The position numbers were made by a program, and so were the translations under genes. Below, one piece after another: positions 8,725 to 17,555 of a DNA stretch of 64,000 nucleotides. Below the pieces are notes generated by a model. That model made no database searches. It had not been told where the DNA came from and worked only from the letters and a program-made list of their open reading frames with translations. This DNA is from Dyadobacter pollutisoli (GTDB lineage Bacteria; Bacteroidota; Bacteroidia; Cytophagales; Spirosomataceae). The stretch is taken from the NCBI RefSeq assembly GCF_026625565.1, contig NZ_CP112998.1, positions 1,180,501-1,244,500 on the forward strand. Direction: 5' to 3'. How positions within the stretch are numbered: position 1 is the stretch's first letter; each line of letters begins with the position of its first letter.

Positions 8725-9525
8725 TCAAAGGGCCGAGAACAGCTCTTTGGTAATAATGAAAACGCCCATCGCAAGAACAAACCAACCAAAACCTTCTTTC
8801 AATTGATTGGATTTTATCCGTTTGCTGAGCCATGTGCCAAGCACAATCCCACTGATTGCCACCGTGGTCACTTTGGAAAGGAATAACCAGTCAATTGTAA
8901 AATGTCCAAGGTCTCCCAAAAAGCCGATCAGAGAGTTAAGTGCAATAATCAAAAGTGAAGTGCCGACAGCTTCGCGCATCGGCATATCCAGGAACAATAC
9001 TAGCGTCGGGATCAACAGAAAGCCACCTCCTGCCCCCAAGAGGCCGGTAGTCAGACCAATTCCAATGCCGCTCAGCAGCAATCTGATGAGATTACCCTTC
9101 AAATTGCATGTAAGGCATCCCGGCTTTTTTGTTTTGTCCCTAATCATACCTACTGAAGCAGCCACCATCAGTATCGCAAAGACGATCATGGTAAGTAAAG
9201 GCTCGGTGATGGTAAAATTGCCTAAGTGAAAAAGGCTGTTTGGGATCAAGGGTATCAGCAATTTTCTTGTCAGGAACACGGTCGTGATTGAGGTTAGCCC
9301 AAAAAGCGTGGCTGTTTTAACGTTGACCAGACCCTTGCGGTAGTTTGTAAACGCGCCAACCAGGCTGGTCGACCCCACGATAAAAAGCGAATAGGATGTG
9401 GAAACCAATGGGCTGATCCCGAACAGATATACCAATACCGGGACTGTCAGAATGGAGCCACCACCACCGATCAGGCCGAGCGATATGCCAATGAAGATCG
9501 AAGCCAGGTAAGCAAGTGTTTCCAT
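8725..9525 (-). CDS. TauE/SafE-family sulfite/anion exporter, multi-pass membrane protein
   Basis: 266 aa from METLAYLASIFIG. Typical of the TauE/SafE (DUF81) family: two internally related halves each with a Gly-rich GxxxGxxGGGG signature (SLGLIGGGGSILTVP and GLTTGLLGAGGGFLLIP), and about eight hydrophobic helices. Members export sulfite, sulfoacetate or related anions. Placed between a persulfide dioxygenase and an FNR-like regulator, it probably removes sulfite made from persulfide; that link is inference. A start 24 nt upstream is possible but lacks family residues. Confidence 0.88.
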   Translation of the reverse strand: METLAYLASIFIGISLGLIGGGGSILTVPVLVYLFGISPLVSTSYSLFIVGSTSLVGAFTNYRKGLVNVKTATLFGLTSITTVFLTRKLLIPLIPNSLFHLGNFTITEPLLTMIVFAILMVAASVGMIRDKTKKPGCLTCNLKGNLIRLLLSGIGIGLTTGLLGAGGGFLLIPTLVLFLDMPMREAVGTSLLIIALNSLIGFLGDLGHFTIDWLFLSKVTTVAISGIVLGTWLSKRIKSNQLKEGFGWFVLAMGVFIITKELFSAL

Positions 9526-9577
9526 GTAAATGTGTTTTTTCGAGCACAAATTTGACAGACCGAATTTTGCTAGTCAG

Positions 9578-9589
9578 TGATAAATGTCA
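9578..9589. promoter_or_regulatory. FNR-type box 2 between divergent tauE-like and crp-like genes (TGAT-AAAT-GTCA)
   Basis: Centred 58 nt from the exporter start (minus strand) and 55 nt from the regulator start at 9639 (plus strand). One operator could control both, giving autoregulation of the CRP-type protein. Confidence 0.65.
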
Positions 9590-9638
9590 CATTTAAGAAG
9601 ATGATTTGATTCTATATTTGAGTCTAAAATGAGGTAAT

Positions 9639-10273
9639 ATGAATGAGGAAATAGGGAGTACCTGGATAAGGTTTTTCCAGCTTTTGAACCAGAATTAAAA
9701 TCAAGGCTCGCACAGGAATCAACGCTGAAACTGATCCCGGCAGGGGAGGTGATCATGCGCACCGGGCAGTATTTTAAGTATACTTTATTGATTGCGAGGG
9801 GAAAAGTGAAGTTGTACCGGGAAGGCGACGATGGCGAGGAAGCTTACATTTATACCTTGCAAGCTGGGAATGCCTGTGCGTTTTCAATGATCTGCAACAC
9901 CAGGCAGCAGACCAGCGAGATCACGGCCATTGCTCTGGAAGATACTACCGCCATCATGGTTCCTATCCAGCTCATGGATAATTTGATGCAGCAATACAAA
10001 AGCTGGTACTATTTTGTGATAGACAATTACCGGTCGAGATTTGAAGAGTTGCTGACGGTCTTGGACAGCGTAATTTTCAAAGGCATGGACCAGCGGCTTG
10101 AATTTTACCTGAAAAACCAGGTGAAAAGCCGCGGTACCGGAAAACTTGCCATGACCCATTCGGAGATAGCCAATGACCTGAATACATCCAGGGAGGTGGT
10201 TTCCAGGTTGCTGAAAAAAATGGAGCAGGATAAAAAGATACAGCTCTTTCGCAGCCACATTGCCTGGCTTTAA
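9639..10273 (+). CDS. CRP/FNR-family transcription regulator (one-base frameshift near the start)
   Basis: Restoring one G in the run at 9654-9656 joins MNEEIG to EYLDKVFPAFEPELKSRL and gives a 211-aa protein with a cyclic-nucleotide-binding-type sensor domain (about 10-130) and a C-terminal HTH. The recognition helix reads SREVVSRLLKK, carrying the E-x-x-S-R triad that FNR uses on TTGAT. The clustered N-terminal cysteines of 4Fe-4S FNR are absent, so it resembles the FNR/DNR/FixK group without an iron-sulfur sensor. As sequenced, the only uninterrupted ATG-initiated frame starts at 9749 and would lack the first 37 residues. Best candidate to bind the TGAY-N4-RTCA boxes. Confidence 0.85.
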
Positions 10274-10366
10274 AAAGCATCGTAGTAGACATGTACAGAT
10301 TGTACGGCCATTACTCACTGCAACATAATTTGGCACTCCCTAGTTTAAGGGAGTTAGGTTCGTCTA

Positions 10367-10378
10367 TGATTAAGATCA
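10367..10378. promoter_or_regulatory. FNR-type box 3 (TGAT-TAAG-ATCA)
   Basis: Palindrome ATGAT-TAAG-ATCAT centred 93 nt before the start at 10466. A separate short hairpin, ACTCCC/GGGAGT (10336-10355), lies just upstream and lacks a T tract. Confidence 0.65.
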
Positions 10379-10465
10379 TATAGGGGATGCGCGCAAGTCA
10401 TCATTAAAAGCTTGCATTGAAATTATTTTTGCGGCTTACCGATTTGAACTTAAACCTAGAAGGTA

Positions 10466-10738
10466 ATGAAAGCTGAAAAACTCCAGAGAGTTGACGAGAT
10501 CGTCACCGCACTTAACCGGAAATTGAAAATTGATGCAGAAACTCAGCAGACCAGAAAGCTGGAAAAGGAAATTAGAAAAATAGCCAAGAATCTGATAAAC
10601 GACGTTAGCAAAGTCGAAGAAAACAAAATTAAAAAGGAGCTGAAGCTCTTAGATGAAGAATTGAAGCGGCAAAAACGGGAAATGAGGATCGCAGCTGCTA
10701 CTAGAATATTAACTGGCAAAATGCCTCTACTCAGATGA
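10466..10738 (+). CDS. Small charged coiled-coil protein
   Basis: 90 aa, very rich in Lys and Glu with heptad-like spacing across residues 5-75 (LEKEIRKIAKNLINDVSKVEE). It is predicted to be one long helix or coiled coil, with no signal peptide or membrane segment. No family recognised. It lies directly upstream of a USP gene on the same strand and downstream of box 3, so it probably belongs to the stress regulon. Function unknown. Confidence 0.65.
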   Translation: MKAEKLQRVDEIVTALNRKLKIDAETQQTRKLEKEIRKIAKNLINDVSKVEENKIKKELKLLDEELKRQKREMRIAAATRILTGKMPLLR

Positions 10739-10796
10739 GCCAGTGAAGTTAAGATCTGGAATGCTAAACGGACAAGATCACCCCTTCTTAATGTCT

Positions 10797-11663
10797 ATGA
10801 AAAAAATCCTGGTTCTCACCGATCCTTCCAAAAACGCTCCTGATCTGACTCAGGCAGCGGCTAAACTTGCCATTGAGCTGCATTGTGACGTTCTTTTATT
10901 CTCTGTCTATCAGTCTTTACCAATCAACACCTTTTACGAGGCCAGCTCATGGATTAACGGCAATGACGCATCTTGGCAGCAGGAAAGCAAAGATAAGCTT
11001 AGTGTAATAGCATTTGAATTACGAGCATTCATTCTACTCTCTCTGCCTGGTGAGAGGTGGCGGCCAGAAGTCACGTTTCACTGCGAAGCGGGTGATTTGT
11101 CAGATAACCTAAAAAATGTCCTCGAAAGTGAGGATATCGAAATGATCATGATGGGCACCAGTAAACAGAGCGGTTTCAAGCACTTTTTATTTGGAAAGAA
11201 TACCAATTTAGTGATCTCAAATGCAAAAAGGCCAGTGCTCATACTTCCTGGTAAGTTTGAATTTAAAGACGTTCAGAAAGTGTTGTTCGCAACTGATTTC
11301 AACCTTTCCGATCTGAGGGCAGTAAATCTTCTTGCTAAATATGCAGAAGCACTCCATTTTGACCTTGAACTCGTCCATGTTAATGATATCGAAGACAAGG
11401 AAAGTGAAGAGAATGTATCCAAACAGGTTTTTTTTAATATGCTTGAAGATATTAACCATCCAAATTTGACCCATTTAGAAATTCATGGAAAGAATGTGGG
11501 TCAAAGTTTGAAGCGGTTATGTTCCAGGCAAGGCATCGGCATGCTTGCTTTGTTACACCATCAAGATGCGTTATTAATAAGAATGCTTAAATCAAGCACA
11601 ACAAAGAACATTCTTGAACAGATAAACCTGCCCGTTATTGTGTTCCCTTCTAAGATGAAATAG
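10797..11663 (+). CDS. Universal stress protein, two tandem USP domains
   Basis: 288 aa from MKKILVLTDPSKNAPDL; starts at 10791 or 10743 are possible but lie outside the family consensus. Two USP folds: residues 1-150 and 155-288, the second opening with KVLFATDF. The ATP-binding glycines are only partly kept (MGTSKQSGFKHFLFG), so nucleotide binding is uncertain. Cytoplasmic. USP proteins bind ATP/AMP or partners and promote survival under starvation or hypoxia; the individual role is unknown. It follows the small coiled-coil gene with 58 nt of spacing, probably in one transcript. Confidence 0.85.
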   Translation: MKKILVLTDPSKNAPDLTQAAAKLAIELHCDVLLFSVYQSLPINTFYEASSWINGNDASWQQESKDKLSVIAFELRAFILLSLPGERWRPEVTFHCEAGDLSDNLKNVLESEDIEMIMMGTSKQSGFKHFLFGKNTNLVISNAKRPVLILPGKFEFKDVQKVLFATDFNLSDLRAVNLLAKYAEALHFDLELVHVNDIEDKESEENVSKQVFFNMLEDINHPNLTHLEIHGKNVGQSLKRLCSRQGIGMLALLHHQDALLIRMLKSSTTKNILEQINLPVIVFPSKMK

Positions 11664-11712
11664 TGAAACCATATCTGCCAATTCAGTCTTTTATTGGCTT
11701 CACAATGAACCT

Positions 11713-12720
11713 TTAATTGATTAACAGAACGGCCGCACCTGTAATAGACCCTTCGCGAAGAGCGTTTAATACAGTATTTGCCTCATTCAATGGGAAAAAC
11801 GTTGCCTGAGTTGTTACAGGCACCTGACCGAGCATTCCTATAAATTCCTTCGCATCATCTCTGGTCAGATTGGCTACGGACAATATCCTTCTTTCCTCCC
11901 ATAGAATTTGATAGGGAAAGGATGGAATATCGCTCATATGGATTCCGCCACAAACAACAGTACCTCCTTTATCAACAGCTTGCAATGCAATGGGCACGAG
12001 CTCACCGACGGGTGCAAAGACGAGTGCCGCGTCTAACTTTTCGGGCGGTAGCTGGCCTGAATGACCTGACCAAACAGCCCCTAGGCTGCTGGCAAAATGC
12101 TGACTTTCCAGATCTCCTTCGCGGGTAAATGCATAGATCTTTTTACCCTGGCTGATGGCAATTTGAGTGATGATATGAGCTGCCGCGCCGAATCCGTAGA
12201 TCCCAATATTGTTGACATTCGAACCGGCAAGCTTTAAAGACCTGTAGCCGATCAGGCCGGCACAGAGCAAAGGCGCGCAGGCAGGATTGTTGAAGATTTC
12301 GGGAAGCTGGATACAGAATGCGCTATCTGCGACAGTATATTGCGCATAACCTCCATCGATGGTATAGCCGGTAAACAGTGGAGCATCACACAAGTTCTCC
12401 CGGCCAGTTCTACAATACACGCACTGGCCACAGGTGTACCCAAGCCAGGGAACACCCACAAGCATGCCAGGTTGAAGAACATTGGTTTTTACGCCAACCA
12501 TTACGACGGTTCCGACGATTTCATGGCCAGGTATCAAAGGCAGCTTGGCATTTTTCAGCTCTCCATCGACAATATGTAAATCAGTCCGGCAAACGCCACA
12601 TGCATGGACCTTGATCAGTACCTGGTTTTCGCCTGGCTGTGGAACAGGAACAGTTTTATACAAAAGGGGCTCTCCCGCCTTTTCGAGCACCATTGCGTGC
12701 ATTGTATCCGGTAGATCCAT
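11713..12720 (-). CDS. Zinc-dependent alcohol dehydrogenase (MDR family)
   Basis: 335 aa medium-chain dehydrogenase. Catalytic zinc ligands C44 (CGVCRTDLH) and H66 (GHE), with a third Cys in LLCAG. Structural zinc cysteines C97, C100, C103 and C111 (CGQCVYCRTGRENLC). The cofactor loop GIYGFGAAAHI deviates from the usual GxGGLG. It would interconvert alcohols and aldehydes using NAD(P). It differs clearly from the second ADH at 26111. It lies 13 nt downstream of a lipoprotein gene on the same strand. A start at 12702 (MHAMVLEKAG) is also plausible. Confidence 0.88.
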   Translation of the reverse strand: MDLPDTMHAMVLEKAGEPLLYKTVPVPQPGENQVLIKVHACGVCRTDLHIVDGELKNAKLPLIPGHEIVGTVVMVGVKTNVLQPGMLVGVPWLGYTCGQCVYCRTGRENLCDAPLFTGYTIDGGYAQYTVADSAFCIQLPEIFNNPACAPLLCAGLIGYRSLKLAGSNVNNIGIYGFGAAAHIITQIAISQGKKIYAFTREGDLESQHFASSLGAVWSGHSGQLPPEKLDAALVFAPVGELVPIALQAVDKGGTVVCGGIHMSDIPSFPYQILWEERRILSVANLTRDDAKEFIGMLGQVPVTTQATFFPLNEANTVLNALREGSITGAAVLLIN

Positions 12721-12733
12721 GTCCTAAGCCAGG

Positions 12734-13615
12734 TTAATACTGTTCGTATTCGTAGTAGAGTGTTTCGTGCAATACTTCGGGGCGGTCGAGCATGGCTTTT
12801 ACCCAAGTCATCCGGCTCTCTGGCATGCCGCTGACATGGTAGGTATAGGTGTAATTGGTTTGTGAAAGCCCCTTGATATTGGAAGAAGTGGGATTGTTTT
12901 TACTTAGATGAAGCAGGTTGTCGATCCCGCCAGCGTAAGTGTAATGCTGAAAATTGCCTGTAGATGGAGATGCAATTTTTACCGGGGCCGGGATGATATG
13001 AGTGCCATAAAACGGGTTTTTATGATCGTCATAGATGAATTCAGTATTGGTAATACTAGTTCCCGGAACTGCCCGCACCACTGTGGCCTCTGCGTGGATT
13101 GAGCTCAAATTGTCATGGATGAATGAATAACTGATCAGCTGTTCATAGGAAATGGCATGGAAATAATCGAAGTATCGTCTGCTGTTCTGAAGTTTTCCGG
13201 TGCCATCATACTTAAAAGTCAAATCATAGTAATCATTTGGCGTGCCGGTATAGTGGATTGCTGACAGTTGCCCTGCTTGGTTATAAGTGTAAACATATCG
13301 CTCGGAAGCTAATGAGCTCAGGGCCCGTTCCATTTGAGATAACCTTCCAGATTGGTCGTATTGATACACACTCTTCTCTGTGGGTAAGCCAGCGCTATCC
13401 GGGGCTTGATAAGTAAATATGTAAGTAATTCTTCCATCAGGATTGTATGAAAATTCACTTACAAATTTGCTTTCTGTATTTTCGGGCAGTACCCTTGTCA
13501 AAGCTTTTAGCCGCCATTGCGTTTCCTCAGGAATTGGATGATCCGTGCAGGAGACAATGGAAAACATTGCCAAAATCACACTTAGTGCGAGAACGTTGGG
13601 AATTTGTGTTTTCAT
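12734..13615 (-). CDS. Lipoprotein with YD/RHS-like repeats, function unknown
   Basis: 293 aa from MKTQIPNVLALSVILAM. A type II signal peptide ends at SIVSC, the lipidated Cys, followed by TDHPIPEE. The body contains several YD-type repeats (YDQSGRLSQM, YNQAGQLSAI, YDGTGKLQNS) as found in RHS-like and other Bacteroidota surface proteins. No enzyme motif seen. It shares the leader pattern SCTDHxIP with the neighbouring lipoprotein gene (13644-14338), suggesting a paralogous pair. Confidence 0.75.
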   Translation of the reverse strand: MKTQIPNVLALSVILAMFSIVSCTDHPIPEETQWRLKALTRVLPENTESKFVSEFSYNPDGRITYIFTYQAPDSAGLPTEKSVYQYDQSGRLSQMERALSSLASERYVYTYNQAGQLSAIHYTGTPNDYYDLTFKYDGTGKLQNSRRYFDYFHAISYEQLISYSFIHDNLSSIHAEATVVRAVPGTSITNTEFIYDDHKNPFYGTHIIPAPVKIASPSTGNFQHYTYAGGIDNLLHLSKNNPTSSNIKGLSQTNYTYTYHVSGMPESRMTWVKAMLDRPEVLHETLYYEYEQY

Positions 13616-13643
13616 CACGGTCCTGGTTTGTAACACCGAATAG

Positions 13644-14338
13644 TTATTCAGTAAATGTTGGATTAATCACGATATGTGCCTCTGACGCATCAATTCCCAG
13701 TGAATAATTGTGTGGGGCGGCAATTAGTATTTTTGTTGTTTCAATGTTGTGGAAGGCGTAGAGCACATTACCGGTGAAATTTGTGTACACCGGCGTGTTA
13801 AGCGGCGGCAAATACTCGACTGAGATATGGTAAGCAGCATCCGAAATAACAACTGCAGTCTGGCCCAAAGGCAGCAATTGAAGCTCTACGGGCACCTGCG
13901 GATGAAGTGGGGGAAAGATGAGGGTTGAATAAAGTGAAGCAATGGTAGCAGGCCTGCCGGTCGGCTTATCTAGAATGTAGCCCGAGCTGGCTTGGACGGA
14001 GGCATTTGCAATGCGTTTTACGTGCAATTTGATTTTGAAAGTGAGTCTATCGTATTGGGGTTCTGGCTGAAACGGTACCAGGCAAATTGCATAGGCAGTA
14101 CCACGTCCGTATTTTGCGCGGTGATAGTTGCAAAAATGTCATTGATCGTTAATCCTTTGGCGAACTCTGCTTTGACGATTTCAAACTCGCATGGATAGAA
14201 GCGTGGCGTCCCATCCAATCGTTCGCACTGATTATCCGGATTTGGAATATCGTGGTCCGTACATGAAATGGCCACAGCAATCGCCAGAATTGATGTGAAC
14301 GGGAGAAGTTTAAGTACTTGTTTGATCTTCATCAGCAT
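13644..14338 (-). CDS. Lipoprotein of unknown function, interrupted by a one-base frameshift
   Basis: Two overlapping frames, 14338-14018 and 14027-13644, become one 231-aa protein if one base is restored at the run at 14038-14040; the total is then an exact multiple of three. The N-terminus is a lipoprotein signal (AVAISC, then TDHDIPNPDN). The second part is beta-rich, with no recognised domain. The context is a block of surface lipoproteins between the ADH and a flavodoxin gene. Whether the frameshift is biological or a sequencing error cannot be decided from this sequence. Confidence 0.65.
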
Positions 14339-14376
14339 GAATTGGTTAGACTTGTGTGGAACTGAAAATGGAGATA

Positions 14377-14898
14377 CTAGTGTGTAGCGCGGGCAAATGC
14401 CCTCACTGAAATATCGAGGTCTATGAGGTTTTCTTTTGAAAGCGCATCGACCCCATCGGTCATTACTTTTTTTCTTTCCGGGTCTTTTTCAAAAAAGGCA
14501 GCTATCCGTAGCAAGGTGCGATCCAATAGAGTGAGTGCTTTTAGGTCGAGTTTCCCAGGAAGAAAGAAGATGTTTTCTCCCTTTTGAAGCGGTTTAGGGA
14601 TATTCACCTTTGAAATTCTCTTTTGTTCCCTTTGGTCGGAATCCGGAGTTGCACAAGAAATAAAAACGAAGACTTTCTTGTGTTTTAGTACTTCCAGATG
14701 TTTGACAAGAAATGGGCGCAATAACAGCTTACCATAGTAGACCGAACTTCCCAGAATGATATAATCAAAATTATTTAGGGTTTGACCAGCTACCAGGTCC
14801 GCCTCTAAGCAGGGCAGTTCTAAATCGCCGCTAAGCCACTGCGCATACTGCTTTGTTGCACCATACTTGCCTTTGTATACCACCGCTCCACTTTTCAT
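14377..14898 (-). CDS. Flavodoxin-domain protein (HemG-like)
   Basis: 173 aa from MKSGAVVYKGKYGATKQYA; the P-loop-like FMN site (YKGKYGATKQYA) is the flavodoxin signature with Thr/Ser replacements seen in HemG-type proteins. IILGSSVYYGKL is the second FMN loop. HemG oxidises protoporphyrinogen; many uncharacterised homologues are general menaquinone-linked flavodoxins. Co-occurrence with hemA on the same island makes a heme link possible but unproven. It lies 112 nt after hsp20 on the same strand. Confidence 0.75.
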   Translation of the reverse strand: MKSGAVVYKGKYGATKQYAQWLSGDLELPCLEADLVAGQTLNNFDYIILGSSVYYGKLLLRPFLVKHLEVLKHKKVFVFISCATPDSDQREQKRISKVNIPKPLQKGENIFFLPGKLDLKALTLLDRTLLRIAAFFEKDPERKKVMTDGVDALSKENLIDLDISVRAFARATH

Positions 14899-15010
14899 GA
14901 TTGTTCTTTTATTGAAAATAATTGGATATCCTTTAAATACCGGAAGGCGCACCAGTCTACAATATTGGCAAACCGGTACGCCTTCTGGCACCTCTTTAAA
15001 CGATCCTTAG

Positions 15011-15472
15011 CTAGGCGATGGCAATTTCCTTTTTCGGCGCAGGCAAAGTGATCTCTTTTTTTGGCAGTGTCAGCTTTAGAATGCCGTCCTGATATTGGGC
15101 TTCTATTTTATCGGCTTGCGAATTTTGGGGAAGCTGGAACGATCTCGAAAAGCTTTGATAAGAAAACTCTCTTCTTCTGTAATTGTCTTTTTCTTCGTCG
15201 CTCTGCTGTTCTTTTTGAGAACTGATAGTCAGCATATCATTTTCTACTTCAATCTTAAAATCCTTTTTCTCCAACCCTGGGGCCGCCAGCTGAATAGAGT
15301 AATTCTCGTTATTTTCGGTGATGTTAACCGAGGGGATGTTTGCTGAGAGTCCAAACCTGGAAAAGTTACCGTCGAAATCAAACATAGCCGGGATGTCCAG
15401 CGTGTTGTTATCGAAAAAATCATTTAAAAGCAGTTTAGGGAACAGGGTCCCATTTCTTTTTACGAGTGACAT
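15011..15472 (-). CDS. Small heat-shock protein Hsp20/alpha-crystallin family
   Basis: 153 aa. Alpha-crystallin domain from about 45 to 140, with NITENNENYSIQLAAPGL at its start and the terminal GILKLTLPK strand. The short C-terminal tail contains I-x-L/I-type motifs. ATP-independent holdase preventing aggregation. Hsp20 (HspX) is a marker of dormancy regulons in mycobacteria. An FNR-type box lies about 100 nt upstream. Confidence 0.93.
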   Translation of the reverse strand: MSLVKRNGTLFPKLLLNDFFDNNTLDIPAMFDFDGNFSRFGLSANIPSVNITENNENYSIQLAAPGLEKKDFKIEVENDMLTISSQKEQQSDEEKDNYRRREFSYQSFSRSFQLPQNSQADKIEAQYQDGILKLTLPKKEITLPAPKKEIAIA

Positions 15473-15566
15473 AATTTTTGTTATTTAGGTTGAACAATAA
15501 TTTATCAACGACATAAAAATAGAGTAGGGAGAGATTCTTGTGAATGATCATTTGCAGCACTGAAAA

Positions 15567-15578
15567 TGATCATGATCA
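15567..15578. promoter_or_regulatory. FNR-type box 4 (TGAT-CATG-ATCA)
   Basis: Perfect palindrome centred about 100 nt upstream of hsp20. A further half site, TGATCA, lies at 15545-15550. Confidence 0.65.
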
Positions 15579-15595
15579 GGTTTCAAATTAAGCAG

Positions 15596-16300
15596 TTAGC
15601 CGAATCGAGTAATTACTTTGTCCTTGATAATCTGACCATCCTCGATTTCGATATTCCTGCTGGTTTTCCTTGCAAAACTAGTGTCATGGGTAACAATAAG
15701 CATCGTCTGGTTATACTCTTCGGCAAGGCGTTTAAAGATCTCTAATACCAGTTCGCTGTTTTTTTTATCAAGATTACCGGTAGGTTCGTCTCCCATGATG
15801 ATCATCGGATCGTTGATGAGCGCTCTGGCAATAGCTATCCGCTGCTTTTCACCTCCCGATACATGGTTGGCATTTTTGAGCGCCAGATCGCCGATGCCCA
15901 GCATTGTCAGTTTCTCCATTGCGCGGTGCTCCACTTCTGGTTTAGAATATTTATTGAGCTTTAATCCGGGAAGCATTACATTTTGTAGAACTGTAAACTC
16001 TTTTAACAGATAATGAAACTGGAAGACAAAGCCGATTTTCTCATTTCGGACCTGGGCTAGCTGTTCTTCTTTTCTGTTTTTCATCAACTGGCCGTCAATC
16101 CAAAGCTCGCCTTCATAGGCAGTATCCATGGTCGACAGGATATAAAGCAAAGTTGACTTTCCGCATCCGGATTTGCCGGTCACAGACACAAACTCTCCCG
16201 CCTTGATCTCAAAGCAGACATCTGAAAGCACTTTGACCCGGAGAGGATCTGTGAACTCCTTATTGATATGGCGGGCTGCAAGCACAATGTTTTCCATCAT
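15596..16300 (-). CDS. ABC transporter ATP-binding protein (LolD/MacB-type)
   Basis: 234 aa. Walker A GKSGCGKST (42-50), Q-loop FQFHYLL, signature HVSGGEKQRIAIARAL, Walker B IIMGDEPTGNLD, switch His in VTHD. The sequence type belongs to MacB/LolD exporters that move lipoproteins or small molecules out of the inner membrane. Its ATG overlaps the permease stop (ATGA), so the three transporter genes are translationally coupled. Confidence 0.92.
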   Translation of the reverse strand: MMENIVLAARHINKEFTDPLRVKVLSDVCFEIKAGEFVSVTGKSGCGKSTLLYILSTMDTAYEGELWIDGQLMKNRKEEQLAQVRNEKIGFVFQFHYLLKEFTVLQNVMLPGLKLNKYSKPEVEHRAMEKLTMLGIGDLALKNANHVSGGEKQRIAIARALINDPMIIMGDEPTGNLDKKNSELVLEIFKRLAEEYNQTMLIVTHDTSFARKTSRNIEIEDGQIIKDKVITRFG

Positions 16301-17555
16301 TTTCCTCTTATAATAACAACCGGGTCGATTTTACTTGCCTTACGGGATGGGAACCACCCGGCAAGCAGCGTGGTAGTCAGTGAAAAGACAATCCCGATGC
16401 CGTAAAACCAGGGGTTATAATTTACAGGGTAAGTCGTAATGGTTGGCAATGAAGGTGTCACGAAGGGAATTTGATCAACCATGACCGAGATACCAAAACC
16501 AGCAAGCAATCCGAGTACCCCCCAAATAGCCCGATGACGAGTGCAATGAGCAGAAACACAGTTTTCACATCTTTGCCCGAAAAGCCCGTCGCCTTCAATA
16601 TGGCAATCGTATCCATTTTCTCGTAAATCATCATGTTGAGAATATTATAAATACCAAAACCCGCTACAATCAGAACGGTAATGCCAACTGCATAAGAAAT
16701 AAGGGTCCTGATAAAGCTGCCGGTTTCAAATTGAGCATTAGCTGTCTGAATATCTTCGGCATCCGTTTCGAAAATCTGGGCAAATTTTTTCGCTACGGCC
16801 GGGGCTTGGGTTATATCTGTCAATCTGATTTGAATGTCCGTCACATAACGAGCCGTTTTTCCCAGTAGCTTTTGCACCACATTCACAGAAGCGTAGCTTT
16901 GTGTCTTATCATACTCCTGGATACCGGATTGAAAAAGGCCAACAACCTTGAGTTGAAAAACTTGTCCCTGGGAGGTTGTTAACTGGATCACTTCTCCTAC
17001 ATCTGCTAATAAAAGGTCGGCTAAGGTCTTTCCGAGAATGATGCTGTTCGGGATTTTGGACAGATCAGCTGCCGAGCCCGAGATCATGTATTCATCAAAG
17101 TTAAATAATTTGTTTTCCAGTGCTGGATCAATGCCCTGTACTATTCCGGTGAGATCGATATTGCCGTCATTGAAAAATACCTGTGTTGTGATCCTGGGTG
17201 CGGCACCGAAAACTAGATGATCATTTCTGAGATAGGTCAGGATTGCCTGACTATTGCGGATCTGCTGACTTGCATTTACTGCCTTCACAGAGCTGATAAA
17301 ATGATAGTGTTTTCTAAATCCTGGGACCTGCATGATGGGTTGCTTCTGGCTGGGACGAATGGACTTGTATAAACGCACATGCGGTACCCTGTTAAGGATC
17401 AGCCCGTCGAGTAAAACATTTAGCCCTGTCATAAAGCCTAACAACGAGATAAACATGGCAATGCTGAATGTTACACCTGCGGCTGCAACCAAAGTTTGTT
17501 TCCATCTGGCAAGCAGTAATGCCCAGGAAATGTCCATGATCAGTTTCAATTTCAT
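16297..17555 (-). CDS. MacB/FtsX-family ABC permease (one-base frameshift in a C6/G6 run)
   Basis: Two frames (17555-16458 and 16509-16297) merge into a 419-aa protein if one G is restored in the run at 16518-16523. Topology is that of MacB/LolE permeases: one N-terminal helix, a large periplasmic domain (about 45-270), then three C-terminal helices and the FtsX domain ending WFPSRKASKIDPVVIIRGK. It overlaps the membrane-fusion gene by ATGA (17552-17555) and the ATPase gene by ATGA (16297-16300). As sequenced the protein would lose its last two helices. Confidence 0.85.

Noticed and set aside
10336..10355. Terminator after the CRP-like gene (ACTCCC/GGGAGT hairpin)
   Set aside because: Six-bp stem with 8-nt loop but no following T tract; too weak to call.
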